Assembly: GCA_951230915.1 (NCBI GenBank)
Contig: OX579635.1
Span: 7,316,001-7,380,000, forward strand
From: Antitrichia curtipendula
Taxonomy: Eukaryota > Streptophyta > Bryopsida > Hypnales > Leucodontaceae
Direction of reading: 5' to 3'
DNA length: 64,000 nt
Shown: positions 11,671 through 23,991 of the stretch, piece by piece
Position numbering within the stretch: position 1 is the first letter of the stretch
Layout: each line of letters starts with the position of its first letter
Notes under the pieces: model-generated
Told to the model about the DNA's origin: nothing
The model's input: only the letters and a program-made list of their open reading frames with translations
Database searches by the model: none
Program-made: the position numbers and the translations under genes

Positions 11671-11988
11671 CAATGGTTTTTCTAATTTTTTTTTGAATTG
11701 CCCGTATTTTTCTTGGGTTGCCCAAAACAAAAAAATGTCACTACTATGGAAATATGACTGAAAATATGACTCAACGTTCCCCAAACATGTTCCCTATGTT
11801 CCCTATGAAGTATTTTGGTGTTTCTAATGGTCGTATAGTGTATATTTATGAAGTAGAAGGTCCAAAAATGATTGACAGTCATATTTTTCCTCAATGTGTT
11901 GGCCTTCAAGAATATGACTGCAACTAGTCATTAGTCATCCTCAGTCATATTTTTGCAGTCATAAAATATCCGTTTTCTTGTAGTGTAA

Positions 11989-14319
11989 TGAACGGCTGAA
12001 ATTTATTTTTTTAAATGTTATGATGTCTTATTGTTCAATGAAACAGAGGATGGCTGTAGTTGTTAGGAGCGGTCCAATATGTTGCATGTGTCTTCCAATT
12101 GTCTTCCATGTCAGTACTAAGTGCTCGGGCAATGCCTGAAACTAATTTCATGAAATGCCCAAACATGATTGTGCCAGACGACGTGGATGTTTCTTGACAT
12201 GATGTGGGAATAGAATTGGTGGACGTGGATTCCAAAGAATCTAATGTGGCAGATATTGTCGTTACAAAGTGGTTAAGTAGGAACGGTTTATTTCAACGCC
12301 CATTCACATTGGAATTTGTTTCAAAAATATTTTGCAGGACGCTACTCTATTCCAAAAGCATTTTGATGACAATTAAATAGGAGGGCAAATGGTACCCGGG
12401 AATGTAATGAAATGTGTGTGTCAACATTGTGCAAGCAAGCTTGTTGTCTTAGACATTGTCATACGATTAGATCTCAATGACAAAAAAAAATTTGAAAACA
12501 TTTCTAACAACACGTAGAGTTAGTGGTACACATGAAAAGGTGTTCACTTACACATGGCATTGATGAAGGGTCAATGGAATCTTAGAAGTCACACCAAATG
12601 TCTTCCTCAAAAAGTATATTAACAAAATCTTCGATTATTAATATGTGACAATACATGCAGTGTGCTTAGACGTTGATAGTGTTGTTTTTAGGAACTTAAA
12701 ATTGGAAGACATGATGGTTCCACATGTTTGTATTGAAACGTCAATCAACATATAGAGCTTTCACTGGGAAGTATGTGCATGTCCAACAGAATGTGTGTTT
12801 TGACAAGACACTTTGAGAAACATGTGGAACTGGAGATTCTAACTAACATGAACGTTAATGACAGTGTCTATGTTGTGTTATTGTGCCAAATGCTTTTCAA
12901 ATCCCTAAAACGCATGCACAGTCGAAGGTCTCTATAATGGACCTTTATTGAAAGCTTGAATCATGGTCACGGAATGCCAGCAACATCAGAGAATTAGAAC
13001 CCGACGAATAAAAATGTGGTTCCACAGAATATGAGTTATGATATATGACACGCGGTACTACTAATGGAATTCTCTGTCACCACAATTGTTACCCTAAACT
13101 TGGTACATTTCCATGTGTAAAAAACATCAATGACCAATCATAACTTCATCCATGTTTACATACAATATGTTTGTAAATCAATCTAGAATTATACATTTGA
13201 GCATTGCATGCATTTTAGAAGATGTACACAATTTTTCATTATTATTGTTGGAAATAAAAATTGACATGAAGGTCTCTTGCTATGGCAATAGTGAGTAAGT
13301 CACAGTGCTAATGTGCAAATGGAAAATAGTTCTACTGAAACTGTACTAGAAATGTACATGCAACAGGCTTTCCAAATAGGCATGTCTCGCTTGTCCACTT
13401 GCCTTCAAGGTTGTGACATGGTTGCCTTGATGGACATGCTAAAAACTCTTCAATACATTGTTTGCAATGATAACAACATTCATTTGTAACTAGGCTACAC
13501 ATAATTTAAGGCCATTGCAACAATGAACTATTGTTGCAAATGAGTTCATTGGGCACTTCATCACGAAATAGATGGTTAATAAATGCATTTGTTGTAAGTC
13601 AAATTTGTTATGATGAGATGTATTCTACAATGAATCTTGAACACTTTGAAACGTCATTACAACATAGTCAAGAAAAGATACCTTCATCCACAATGTATCA
13701 TTGCAAACAAGAGGATTGTTGTCCCAAGCATTTGTCATTTGCCTTGGCCTTCAACCAAGATGTGAAATGAAGCTGCCAAGATAAAAGAACATGAGGTATA
13801 GTATGTGTTTGGACTTCTATTCTGCGTTGCTTGCCCTCAAACCATCCACATTTGACGTTGGCATTATAGAATCATCTGTCCCAACACAGTGCAACATGTA
13901 TTTTGACAGAGTTGTAATTTATAACTATTGTGGAGTTGGCTTCTCTGTGTTCATTTGTATCCATGCACCTTCATCATGTCTGCAAAACCAAACAAATCCA
14001 AATCAAGCTTACCTTGATAACCATATTTGCAATTTCTAATGAACTAAAAACTAAAAACATAATAATGAAAAATTCATGTATGCTTTAGTACAGTTTCAAT
14101 AGTAACAAACCTCCAATATGCAACAAACTATTACAACATAATCAAACCAACAAAAGAACAGTGTAGGCAAATGAGATGGTCTAGTAATACCAAGCCAGAT
14201 TCACACCAAAGACATACAACTACTAAGGTGCAACTGAAATTATAGCTATAGCCATAATTTTTTAATTCTAGCAATGTATTTTATATTAGGAATATACATC
14301 TTGGTCCCGTTGAGATCCA
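11989..14319. other. AT-rich stretch without a recognisable gene
   Basis: Short open frames occur (for example 12235-12035 on the minus strand and 13531-13770 and 13791-14039 on the plus strand), but none resembles a family I know, and no consistent exon chain or terminal inverted repeats were found. It may be an old decayed element. Confidence 0.3.
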
Positions 14320-15291
14320 TCTAAAGTGGTGGTTCTTCTTTGGATTCATTCTTCAAGGCAAGTTGGCTACATGCTTGAAAAATTTCAGATCATTTGGAAT
14401 TGTAAAACATATAGGAAAAAATTAGGAAGTAGAAGGAGGTAGAAAATGATTCAAAAGACTAAATTGTTAAGAATTTAAATATGGAATTAAAAAATGACAA
14501 TTCCAACGTTTGTAATGTTGTAATAAATAATTTACACCCAATGTTTTTTTTTTTCTTTTCATAAATATTGAAAATTGAGTTAAATAAAGGACTTCAAAGT
14601 TTATTTTAGAGTAGAGATTCCATAACTACTCTCAAACTAAAATTCCTCATAACTTTCATTTCATTAATCAAAATGAAATGATTCGAAGCTTCTAATGTAT
14701 ATATAAATCTAAAGAACCAATTTCAATTTTTATTTTTTTTTCAAAGTGATTTTTGAAGAAGTTTTTTCAGTTGCCCGGGCTACCCGCCGACCAATGAAAA
14801 TGACATATCATGCAATAACTTTTTAACCACGTAGTCAAAAGTTATGAAAATTGTTGAGCCTTAAAGCTACTCCTTGAGCACATCTTGTGTGAAAATTTCA
14901 AAGAAAAAAAATAAAAATCCCGGTCATAGTGAGCTGCCTAAAATTACTATGTTGTCAAAAAACAGTGTTTGGTCCTTTAGGGTTAAAGAATGAATCCAAA
15001 GAGCAACCACCATTTTGGACATTTTTATATACAAATGTGACCTTGTAAAGTGCAGCTGCCCGGTTTTTTGTACAGACAAAAAAATTATTTTTGTCAATTC
15101 AAACACTAATATCTTGCAATCCACATGGTGAAAATTTCTGAAATTTTTTTCACATCTTTTCAAACCAGCATAATATTAGATCCTATGATTATATTTATCT
15201 AAAATTTATTATTTTTTAAATTTGAAACTTGTACTAAAAATGACAATTCGGGAGCGTTTTTGGTGAAAAATTAGTCTCTAACCTTTAGAAG
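14320..15291. mobile_element. TTAA-family element, copy B, chimeric head-to-tail inversion
   Basis: The forward 3' two-thirds of the family sequence run from about 14320 to 14982 and end GGTCCTTTAGGG before TTAA (14983-14986). An inverted 5' part follows immediately from 14987 to 15291, ending AACCTTTAGAAG next to TTAA (15292-15295). The internal segment around GGATTCATTCTT is present in both halves in opposite orientation, so this is two partial copies joined rather than one intact element. Confidence 0.65.
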
Positions 15292-15513
15292 TTAATAGTA
15301 AATATTCTATCTAGCCGAACGTTGGGATTTAAGGCCAATATTATGACAAATATATTAATGTCTTGATGTGATGAAGACAACCATGTAAATGACTAAGCAT
15401 CTCGGGGGGGTCACTTAGAGTATCCATTAGAAACCTCATGCAAACAAAACTTTCGACCCCTTATATACATTTTTAATTTTAAATGAAATAAAATAAAAAA
15501 TAAAAAATAAAAA

Positions 15514-15517
<4 letters not shown>

Positions 15518-15548
<31 letters not shown>
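15518..15548. repeat. TA microsatellite
   Basis: Run of about 15 TA dinucleotides within an AT-rich stretch (15296-16030) that has no other recognisable feature. Confidence 0.9.
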
Positions 15549-15555
<7 letters not shown>

Positions 15556-16029
15556 TTTCTACTTTGAAAGTTTATGTTTTGAATTATTGATATTTTTATT
15601 TGTTAATAATAATTAGTTATAAATTTTTGAAGTAAAAAGATATATTGTAGAACTGAAAAATAACTTTCATACCCCTATATTATATAAAGAAAAATTGTCT
15701 AAAAAATGAACAAAACATTCCTAAAAATAACTCTCTATTGAAAGCTCATTTTGAGTTGAATATTGATTCAATGGTCATCTTAATGTGTTCTCTATAATTA
15801 TTTGAGTTGAAAAATAATTATGCCATTTTAGTTCATTTTCAACCTCTTCTACAAATCATTTCATATTTTATTTGAGTTGGAAATTCTGGCAATAGAAACC
15901 TATAGTCATTATTAAACAATGCTCAAAATTTTAGGTTGAAATTATATTTTATTAGAAACCACTTGTTCGCACGTGGTTTGTTGTAATAGAACTAAGTGCA
16001 CCCCTTGAGCTAAGCATTGCTAATGTGGC

Positions 16030-17058
16030 TTTTGATGTTCAACGTGGACATAGCCATTGATCCAAAATGGTTGACATGGCATGTGCCATCCAATGTGGCA
16101 AGAAGAAAACTAGTCATTGTTTATAAATTTGATGTTGTTTGTGAAACTCAATTTGGCTAATGTGACAAAAGGTGATAGATTGTCATTTTATGATTTAAAT
16201 GTGTTTTTTGAATTAAATATTACTTGTTTCAAAAGTCATGTGCTGTTTATAAAATAGTTGTGTATTACTTTGAAGCCATTGATTCTATTTTGCAAGAATG
16301 AAAAAAGTTTTTTTCCACTTCAAACATTATAATCTTTCAATCCACGTGGTCAAATGGCTAAAAACATTTCCACAAATTGCCTTATTTGTTTAATACATTT
16401 TGTTTAATTGAAATTCAAAGACAAAAATTATTTATTTTGGACAATACATAAAAAGTTGTCAATTTAGACTTTTCTTCTTCCAAAACACCCTCTAACCTTT
16501 AGGCATTAATAACAAGTTCACCATTGAATACTTTAGAATCCCCACTAAAACTACCTCGTGAAGATCCCGTTTACTATAGGTGTGTTTAATACATTTGGCT
16601 TCAAAAGATTGAAGTTAAATGGACTACAAACTCCATCTTTGTATTGTACATTTTTTAGTTTGTTGAATCCACTAAGGAAACCTCCCTATAGAACTCTTGA
16701 TACACTCCCAATAAACTCCCAATACAAATATTTTTGCCACTTGTAGTTAGTGTGTTACATTTACACTTAGTTTTTTGATGTATATATTACTGATACCATA
16801 GCACAATTTTAGTCAATTATCCTTCATCTTAGATTCTTTCTGTATTCATTTTATCATCCATATAAAAGTATTTTTCCACGTCTATACTCACCATACCCCC
16901 TATTTGCTAAAGCTAACTTATTAATAAAAACTCCTACTACGTGATGATTTAAAATAGCCTTATTTATATTTATTAGATTATGTAGAATTTTAAAGGTCCT
17001 ATAATAGCTCTGCATATTATATAAAAATAATCCTTTTAAATTAAATAGATCCCATCTT
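16030..17058 (+). repeat. Left outer arm of a larger diverged inverted repeat
   Basis: This stretch is the degenerate reverse complement of 36318-38210. Matching landmarks include GGTTGACATGGCAT near 16070, TTACTTGTTTCAAAAGTCAT near 16225, CATTAATAACAAG... near 16507 and CTCTGCATATTATATAAAAA near 17010. It contains an old remnant of the TTAA family at 16300-16512 (5' end reversed) and an undisturbed TTAA at about 16400, where the right arm carries an inserted element. Confidence 0.65.
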
Positions 17059-17062
17059 TTAA

Positions 17063-17597
17063 CCCCTAAAGAATCAAACATCATTTTTTGACAATATAGT
17101 AATTTTGGGCAGCTCACTACGACCGGGATTTTTATTTTTTTTCTTTGAAATTTTCATACAAGATGTGTTCAAGGAGTAGCTTTAAGGCTCAACAATTTTC
17201 ATAATTTTTGACTATGTGGTTAAAAAGTTATTGCATGATATGTCATTTTCATTGGTCGGTCGGTAGCCCGAGCAACTGAAAAAACTTCTTCAAAAATCAC
17301 TTCAAAAAAAAAAAAAATTGAAATTGGTTCTTTAGATTTATATATAAATTAGAAGCTTTGAATCATTCCATTTTGATTAATGAAATGAAAGTTATGAGGA
17401 GTTTTTGTTTGAACGTAGTTATAGAATTTTTACTCTAAGATAAACTTTGAAGTCCTTTATTTAACTCAGTTTTCAATATTTTTGAAAAAAAACAAAAACA
17501 TTGAATGTAGATTGTTTATTACAACATTACAAACGTTGGAAGAGAATCATTCTCTACCTCCTACTTCTTAATTTTTTCCTATATGTTTTTTTTTTAC
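17063..17597 (-). mobile_element. TTAA-family element, copy C, truncated
   Basis: CCCCTAAAG follows TTAA (17059-17062), and the sequence continues as the reversed 3' half of the family (GGGCAGCTCACTACGACCGG near 17107, GCCCGAGC near 17267, paired AAAGTTATTGCATGATATGTC). It breaks off near 17597, about 100 bp before the PEX11 inverted-repeat arm, so the other half is missing. The 100-bp joint holds a short GC-rich inverted pair (ACCCCTCG...CGAGGGGT). Confidence 0.7.
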
Positions 17598-18370
17598 ATG
17601 CACCCCTCGTAAGGCCGAGCGAGGGGTCAATCCACCCCGATCTTGGAATGGACCCGAAGATAGTCAAATTACAAATCAGGGTGGTAATAGTCTTGTGTAC
17701 CTTATTTCCGAAGTCAGTCATTTACATGCCTGATTAAGCCATTCTGGCAGCATGCATGAATTATCGTCAGCACTGACGAATTCGACGCGATATATCAGTG
17801 GATGACGCAGCCGCTGTCGTCTTTATCCCCAGAAATGTAACCACCGTTTCCCGACCGGTACCTCCGTCCAGTGGCCGGAACCGAAAGCACCGCCAAAGTA
17901 GGACAAGCAGTCCTGCGTCCAACGGACGAATCCATTGACTGCGGGTAACACATCTGGACTAACTTGTGGCTCCAGAAACTAGACCCCTTCCATCGTGGGA
18001 TCTAGATGGATGACGAATCCATCCCGGCGGCTGGATGACGTCTGGCATCCCCGCCTCGATGACGGAGACTTCCTTCTGTCCGTCCGTCCGGCTGGGTGGT
18101 CCCACGAGCTTTAGTTTAGTTTGGCGTCTTGGTCGCGGTGGATTTGTACGTGTCTCTGGTCGCACCGATCCGATCGGGGCAGGCGAGGCTGCAACTGCTT
18201 GAATTGAATTGAAATCGAAGGCACTTGAATAACTTGTGCAATTCTTCATTGCATCAATTTCGCATTCAGTTTGATTCGTGAGGCTCCGAGGGAGTCGAGC
18301 GGAAGGGTTTGATTTTTGGATACCGTCGCAGTTGGCGTGAACGGGAGTCGCAGCTTCAAAGACAGCAACC

Positions 18371-21300
18371 ATGGCGACTCTGGATGTGACGAGGGGGGAG
18401 ATCGCGTTCTTGGTGATGTATCTGAACAAGGCGGAGACGCGCGACAAGATTTGCCGCGCCATCCAGTACGGGTCCAAGTTCATCAGCGCTGGCGAGCCGG
18501 GCGTGGCTTCGCAAGTGGACAAGACCACCAGCTTGGCTCGCAAGGTTTTCCGCCTCGCCAAGGTGCGTTCCCTGCGCACTGCGGGTTGAGTAAAACCCTA
18601 GGCTGAATTGCCGTGCAAGCGAAATTTGGTTGTCAATTCTTTTCTTTTGAGGCTAAGGTAAGTCTTTTAGGAATTGGTGTTCTTCGTGGAGTCCCTATGC
18701 CTCTCGAGTGATGATATTTAGGTCATCAGCTGCAGGTAGAGATGGAGAGATTTTGTATGTTCAGGTTTCCGAACTAGAATTGCCATTCGCTTGATAGGGC
18801 ATCAAGTGATGATAAAGCAAATTTAAGCATGAATGAAGTTTGTAAGCTTGGAAAAAGTGATCACGTTTAGGGAAGAATTACATGGAAGATGAGTTCGTGA
18901 CTGTATCAGGTTACGAAGCGACATTCTTCGTGCAAGTGGTTGCAATGTAGCGAGTGTAGAAGGTTTATGTGTAGGTTATAGATTCTTTTCCCTTTGGGCA
19001 AACTGCGTGCATGCCTTACCGCAAATAAGGCTAAGAAGCGACTGGATTGTGCACTCACCAGTATTTCGTCCTACTGGTGAGGGTGCAAAGTTAGTGAGAA
19101 CAGAATCACTGTCCCAATTTCTTTTCTTCGTGGAAATATGTACAATACAGTAATATTTCAGCCTGCACTAAATTGAATTTATTACACAGAGTGCGACTTT
19201 GGTGTGTTAGTGTCACACGCACTAATAGGACAACTCGGTGTAGTTACAATCTGAAACGGTTGAGGTTGTGTCTCAGTATCGTGTGCTGTGGGCACTGATG
19301 CAGTGGTGTGTCTTGGGTGCCACTTTTGCAGACGTTGAACGAGTTGAATGCCCTACTTGCTCCAGCACCGAAAGCAACGCCGTTGCCGATTGTGTTATTG
19401 GGCAAGGCAAGTGTTGGTGACACTTACTTGATGTGTTTTCCTGATTCTAGTTAATGCTCGCCTGACGGTTTGTGAGCATATTTATTGAAAACCCCTTGAC
19501 GGGTGTTTTTTTGCTTGATGGAATACGTATAAGGATCGTGTAACGATTAATGCGATGCAGATTTTTTCTTTACATCTAACATAGTTCTATGTTGTGGTAT
19601 GGGAATCGGAGCAGGCAAAGAATGCACTGGTGGGAACCTTTTTGTTTCTGGATCAAATTGTGTGGGCCGGAAGAACCGGTATTTACAAGGTATGATGTGG
19701 TCTTGCTGCCGCAAAGCTCTAACCCTATCTTGGACCTGTGGCGTGGGTGCTTATGTTGTTACTTCATTGTGCAGGACACGGAACGGCTGAACCTCATCTC
19801 CAGAATTTCTCTCTTTTGTTGGATGGCGGGCTCTTGCTGCACAACTCTTGCTGAGGTCAGTGCTTGTGGAAGTAGACATGGTTCACTTTCATTCTTCACC
19901 ATTTTAGTGTTGTCATTGTTGTTCACGAGGTGCAATCGTTCTGATACTTGTCCAATTTTCGTGTCCGTCTAGCATCGTGTTTGTGGCTGATTGTTCGTTC
20001 ACTCAAGTATTTGAGGCTGAGCTGATTGCTATCACTTCACTTTGCAGATGTGTGACAAATGTTTAAACCCTTAGAGTGACATTGCAAGCCTCACAGGCAT
20101 TTTGAGAGTCAAAACTTGAATTTCCACATGGTTCTTGATTTTAAATGCGTTTAAGCTTACCTTAGAAAATGTAGCTCCGATAATCTACTTTTTACTCCAT
20201 TTGAATTATTTTCAAAATTGTTAAGATTGTATATTTTGTGACACTTTGAAGATAGCATCTTGAAAGCTCAAAATACACCATTTTTGGACTTTTTCTATTG
20301 AATTTCTCTTGGTGTGAGCTGAAGGACTACATCAATTACACCATGATGTTCATCACGAAAATTTTCATTTTTCTCAAACATTTCATACAATTCGAATCAT
20401 TTTTGTAATTGCTATGATTTTTGCAAGGAAATTTCTTTAAAAACTCATATGAAATTCCATTTGATGTTTTTAATTATGAAAAAATGAGTTCAAATTTGAG
20501 ACAAATAATACTACGTGTGCAAAATATCAAATTTTATTTTTGAAATGTGTGTTTTAATGTAGAAATGGAAGGAAGTTTGACCAGGCCTGGACATGAATTG
20601 TCCTTTAAAGGGTTTAAGGGAAATTGTGGATCCTAATTAAAGTAGAAACTTTTTGTGCCCAGGCTGCCGAGATCACTCGCTTGGGGACTGCCACAAAGCA
20701 AGTGTCGAGGGAGTTAAAACGGGCAAAGGGTACCGGCAGCATAGAGGAAACGAAGCTGGTAAGCTCAAGAGCTCCTCTCGCGTCCAGTGTGTCCAATTCG
20801 TCAGTTTGCGCCAGCCAATATGATCGGTGGTGCATGTTTTCAGAGCTTGTGACGGGCAATATTGGTTCAATGATCATGGTTTTGCTTTCACAAAATGTTC
20901 AGCTTCAGTATGCTTAGGCCCCTTTAAAATTGGCAATCTTGCACCTCTGTAGTCGACAGGGACCCAACAATTTGAAGTTTTTGCTTCTTGTGAGTTCTTC
21001 AGGGTGCAAAGGCTCCTGTCTACCTCCTCCTTCACTGAGTAACAAAATGCAGAAGTTTGCTGAGTGTAGTTGTCAGAATCGGTTTTAACATTGTCATTGA
21101 CGAGACTGGGGCCTGCCTATCCCGCTCCTGGACTTTCAACAGGATGGGTTCTTGACTGAGGAGACTGTGTATACTGGTTTTGAAGTGCTGGGTTCTTGTG
21201 CTCAGAATACACGCCAGAGGAGTTCATTTCCGTAGCACTGAAGGGGACTGTTTTGATTGCTTTGTGCTTCGTTGTTGAGGAGTTGGCTTCTTTTGCAGAA

Positions 21301-21820
21301 GGAACAGCGGAAAGAGAATTTGAAGAAGTCAAGGTCGAGATCGTTGAACTTGATCAAGTCGGCCTTGGACATTCTGGTTGCTGCTGGTTTGCTTCAGCTT
21401 TCTCCTCGCACCGTGACACCGCGTGTCACTGGAGGCCTGGGTTTTGTCACTTCCGTGATTTCATGCTACCAGGTACGTTTCTGAGGCCGGAGCAGTATGT
21501 CTTGTCCGTGAATAGACGAGCAGGTCGGGCATAGGCTGCTTGAACTGATGGTCCTTCCAATCCTTTCTTTGCTTGAGCTGCTCCATCTGTCTGCCTCGTG
21601 TTTGCATGCCAAGCGGATTTGTCACGAAGGGTGCGATTTGTTTAGTTTTCAGAGATTGCAAGTATGAGTCTAGCTGTATGTGGTAGTCAGTTAATTTTCC
21701 GCGACTGTGGAGCATTACGGATCTGTGCAGTACTTTTGATTTTTGGAGTGACACGCATGGTTGGGATTTTATTGTGCCCAGTTGCTACCCCCTCCGGCAG
21801 CCAAGGCTAAGGGTGTCTGA
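18371..21820 (+). CDS. PEX11: PEX11 family peroxisomal membrane protein (left copy), 7 exons
   Basis: The 243-residue protein is assembled from exons 18371-18562, 19332-19406, 19615-19689, 19775-19855, 20663-20758, 21299-21472 and 21782-21820, all phase 0. It follows plant PEX11 group C/D/E along its length: RDKICRAIQYGSKF (about residues 24-37), DKTTSLARKVFRL, TPLPIVLLGK, LFLDQIVWAGRTGIYK, RISLFCWM and the C-terminal VTPRVTGGLGFVTS. Members of this family sit in the peroxisome membrane and drive its elongation before fission; the length is normal (about 230-250). The start ATG has the context ACCATGG. Intron 2 is a GC-AG intron (19407-19614). Intron 4 carries a TTAA-flanked insertion. An identical second copy lies tail to tail at 28788-32237. 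Confidence 0.95.
20067..20613 (+). mobile_element. TTAA-flanked 547-bp element inside PEX11 intron 4 (left copy)
   Basis: TTAA (20063-20066) precedes ACCCTTAGAGTGACATTG, and AATTGTCCTTTAAAGGGT precedes TTAA (20614-20617). The ends are inverted with mismatches. It has no coding capacity. It accounts for most of the 807-bp intron; without it the intron would be about 256 bp. It resembles the short element at 23029-23568 in size and end structure. Confidence 0.6.
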
Positions 21821-22567
21821 GCACCGAGTGGAAGGACGAGTTGGTGCATGCGATACGTCGAAGGATGCCTTTCTCCATGTAATTATGGCTAGCCTCTTGT
21901 TGTTGTGTGAGCTTGGACGATTATTGGCTGTTGAGGTGTTAGACCACTCTCCGAAAGCCTCGTTTTCTTGCACCTGATCGAGTGTGGCTTCCACTCAAGA
22001 TTTAGGGAAGCAATGTATATTTGGCACACTTGATTTGCTATTCACAAATGCACTCTTGGCACTGAATGGTGTTTGACTCCGAGTTGTGGTACAGAAGTCG
22101 TCTTGCTTACTGTTTGATAACATTTTAGAAACGTTAGAAATGTCCATTTCTAAATATATGTGATTTAGTTCTATTAATTTTTGGAGCACTAATTGAAGGA
22201 ATTATGTTGAGGATTGACCCAAAACAAAAGTAGCATTTATATTTTTTTCATTTACATTCATGAATATTTTATTTACTTTAATGTATAATATAATTCGGGG
22301 TGTATATATAGTGATACGCATTAGTTTCAATGTACAGTAGAAGTATCACTTTAGCATTGTCATGTTTTCAGTTTACATATTCATTGTAAACCTTGTAATT
22401 ATCATATTGGGGTAGAAAATTTCATATTATCAACTTGAAATTTATACTTATAAGCTTGTATATTTGCACAAGGTATTTATATTATTGAGTATTGAGCATT
22501 TTAGTGAAGTAGGAAATAGTGGAAATTGGTAAGCTATATAACTACAGCACAAAGATTAATTTTAGTT

Positions 22568-22840
22568 ATGGAGTGCCAAATTTGCATAGAGATACCTCTA
22601 GAAGATCAACTTGTTGCAATTTCATGTGGTCATGTATTCTGTTGGTCATACCTATATAAGTGGTTCCAAGCCATCCAAAGCTATTTGTAGAACTATGTTG
22701 CAAAGTGGATACAATATCATTCTCCTTTATAGAGGAAGTGGCGTTGAAACAAATTCAAACAAGGACAATGAAGGCAATTGCTACCAAACTATTTTGAAAG
22801 AGGGCAATGACAATCTTTTGTGTGGCATCCACTTCAAATA
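22568..22840 (+). pseudogene. RING-finger (RMA/RNF5-type E3 ligase) gene remnant
   Basis: ATG at 22568 opens a 40-codon frame with CQIC, then SCGHVFCWSYLYKWF, i.e. the first Cys pair and the Cys-x-His-x2-Cys block with the CLYKW-like motif typical of ER-membrane RMA-type RING ligases, ending at TAG 22688. In the next frame the expected continuation appears: AICRT in place of CPICR, then IILLYRGSG resembling the conserved IPLYGRG. So one frameshift and the loss of one zinc-binding Cys have broken it. No C-terminal membrane anchor is found. It lies just outside the PEX11 arm and has no counterpart near the other arm. Confidence 0.65.
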
Positions 22841-22879
22841 ACATCATTCCACCCCGCCCTACTCCACTATTGCCTTCTA

Positions 22880-23991
22880 CTCCCTCCGTCCCAAAATGAT
22901 CTTCTTGTTAGACAAAATGTTCCGGATTAAGACTAAAAATAACATTTTTAAAGCCTGTTTTGCACTACATATGGAGTTTGGTGTACTCCTATTGCCCTTG
23001 AAACTTTGAGTTTTGAAGCCCTCTTTAACCCCTAAAAGTCCAAGGGGTTTGGACAAAACACAAATGTGTTATAAAATATAAGTTCTACCACTTTTTTGAA
23101 GTTTGCATTAAAATAGATAATGTGAAGCACAAAAAGAAGAAAATATCCGTATGGTCAAAATTATAAAATTATTTTTAGATTCTCTTCAAATGAATTTTGA
23201 AGATATAACTTTAAAAATTCACCAAAAATACAATTTCTATCTTTAGCAATTGAATTTTTTTTTGATTGGTCAAAATTGTGGTTTCTATTGATTTGTGAAA
23301 AAATGCATAAGATTCAGTAATGAAAACACCAACACTTTCCCCAAATAGTAAGTTTTTCAACACTAGGCAATACTAGACTCTTTGTGCTATTTCTCTTATA
23401 GTTTTTGTTTGACCATAGCGATCTTAGTTTTGAATATAAATATTGAAAGACAATCCAATATTTTCTTAAAAAAAAAAAAAAAAAAATTTGAAAAAAGTTA
23501 TTTTTTGCCCGAAAAATCTGCCCGAAGTCGGGCAGCGACCATAAAATGGTCGTTTGAGCGCTTAGGGGTTAAAGTGTAGTTTTGGATTATTGAAAAGTGA
23601 AATCTTTTGGGTATTTTCAAGGAGCACCAGTGGTTATTTAATTATTGAGTGTGAGGTTGTCATTTTGTAAGTAGTTAGTATAAGTCAAAGACCATATGTG
23701 GACCTATATTTTGCCTCCCAAAACCTTCATCTCCTTCAATTAGATAATATTCAAAGAGATGCAAAAAATAAAAACAAAAAGTGTTGATTGACTCCTTCAA
23801 CCATTTTATTTGTCTTTTGATTAGTGATTGCATAGATGAAGGGGGAACTATCGTTTGGAATTGTTTTGTTAGTCCTAGAGAACAACCAAAAGTTAAATTT
23901 GACCAATTTGCAGCTCACAAAGTACAACAGGAAGATCATTTTGGGACAAAAAATGAAGGCCAATAGGAAGAACATTTTGGGACGGAGGGAG
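22880..23991. mobile_element. Stowaway-like (Tc1/mariner) element with TA duplication
   Basis: The left end CTCCCTCCGTCCCAAAATG (22880 on) is matched by its reverse complement at the right end (to 23991), with TA on both sides. This is the classic plant Stowaway terminus. The element is about 1.1 kb because a second transposon of about 540 bp sits inside it; without that insertion it is about 570 bp. Confidence 0.88.
23029..23568 (+). mobile_element. TTAA-flanked 540-bp element nested in the Stowaway-like element
   Basis: TTAA (23025-23028) precedes CCCCTAAAAGTCC, and GCGCTTAGGGG precedes TTAA (23569-23572). It contains a self-complementary GCCCGA...TCGGGC block near 23507-23535 and no coding frame. 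Nesting shows it moved after the host Stowaway-like element. Confidence 0.72.

Larger units (their letters stand above)
9835..11985. mobile_element. Non-autonomous CACTA (EnSpm) element with 3-bp target duplication
   Basis: The left end reads CACTACAACAAAAGC and the right end, reverse-complemented, CACTACAAGAAAACGG. After a variable stretch both ends continue with TTTTATGACTGCAAAA. The direct repeat TAA flanks both sides (9832-9834 and 11986-11988). These are the hallmarks of plant CACTA transposons. At 2,151 bp it holds no transposase frame. The interior is made of three repeat blocks (38-bp palindromic units, a purine-rich tract and a roughly 31-bp repeat) and variants of ATATGACTG recur towards both ends, the position where CACTA transposases bind subterminal repeats. 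Confidence 0.9.
17699..22232 (+). repeat. Left arm of the PEX11 inverted duplication
   Basis: This stretch matches the reverse complement of 28376-32932. From 18202 to 22212 position p pairs with 50608-p with no length difference, and every translated stretch and intron segment I compared is identical. Outside that core, 17699-18201 matches with roughly 5-10% substitutions plus insertions and deletions, and the last about 20 bp on the other side already contain substitutions. The breakpoints of homology fall near 17699 and 22232. Confidence 0.92.

Noticed and set aside
17959..18579. 206-codon minus-strand open frame over the left PEX11 start (and the 259-codon partner at 32029-32808)
   Set aside because: It is antisense to PEX11 exon 1 and promoter, diverges between the two arms by frame-changing indels, and has no protein-family resemblance.
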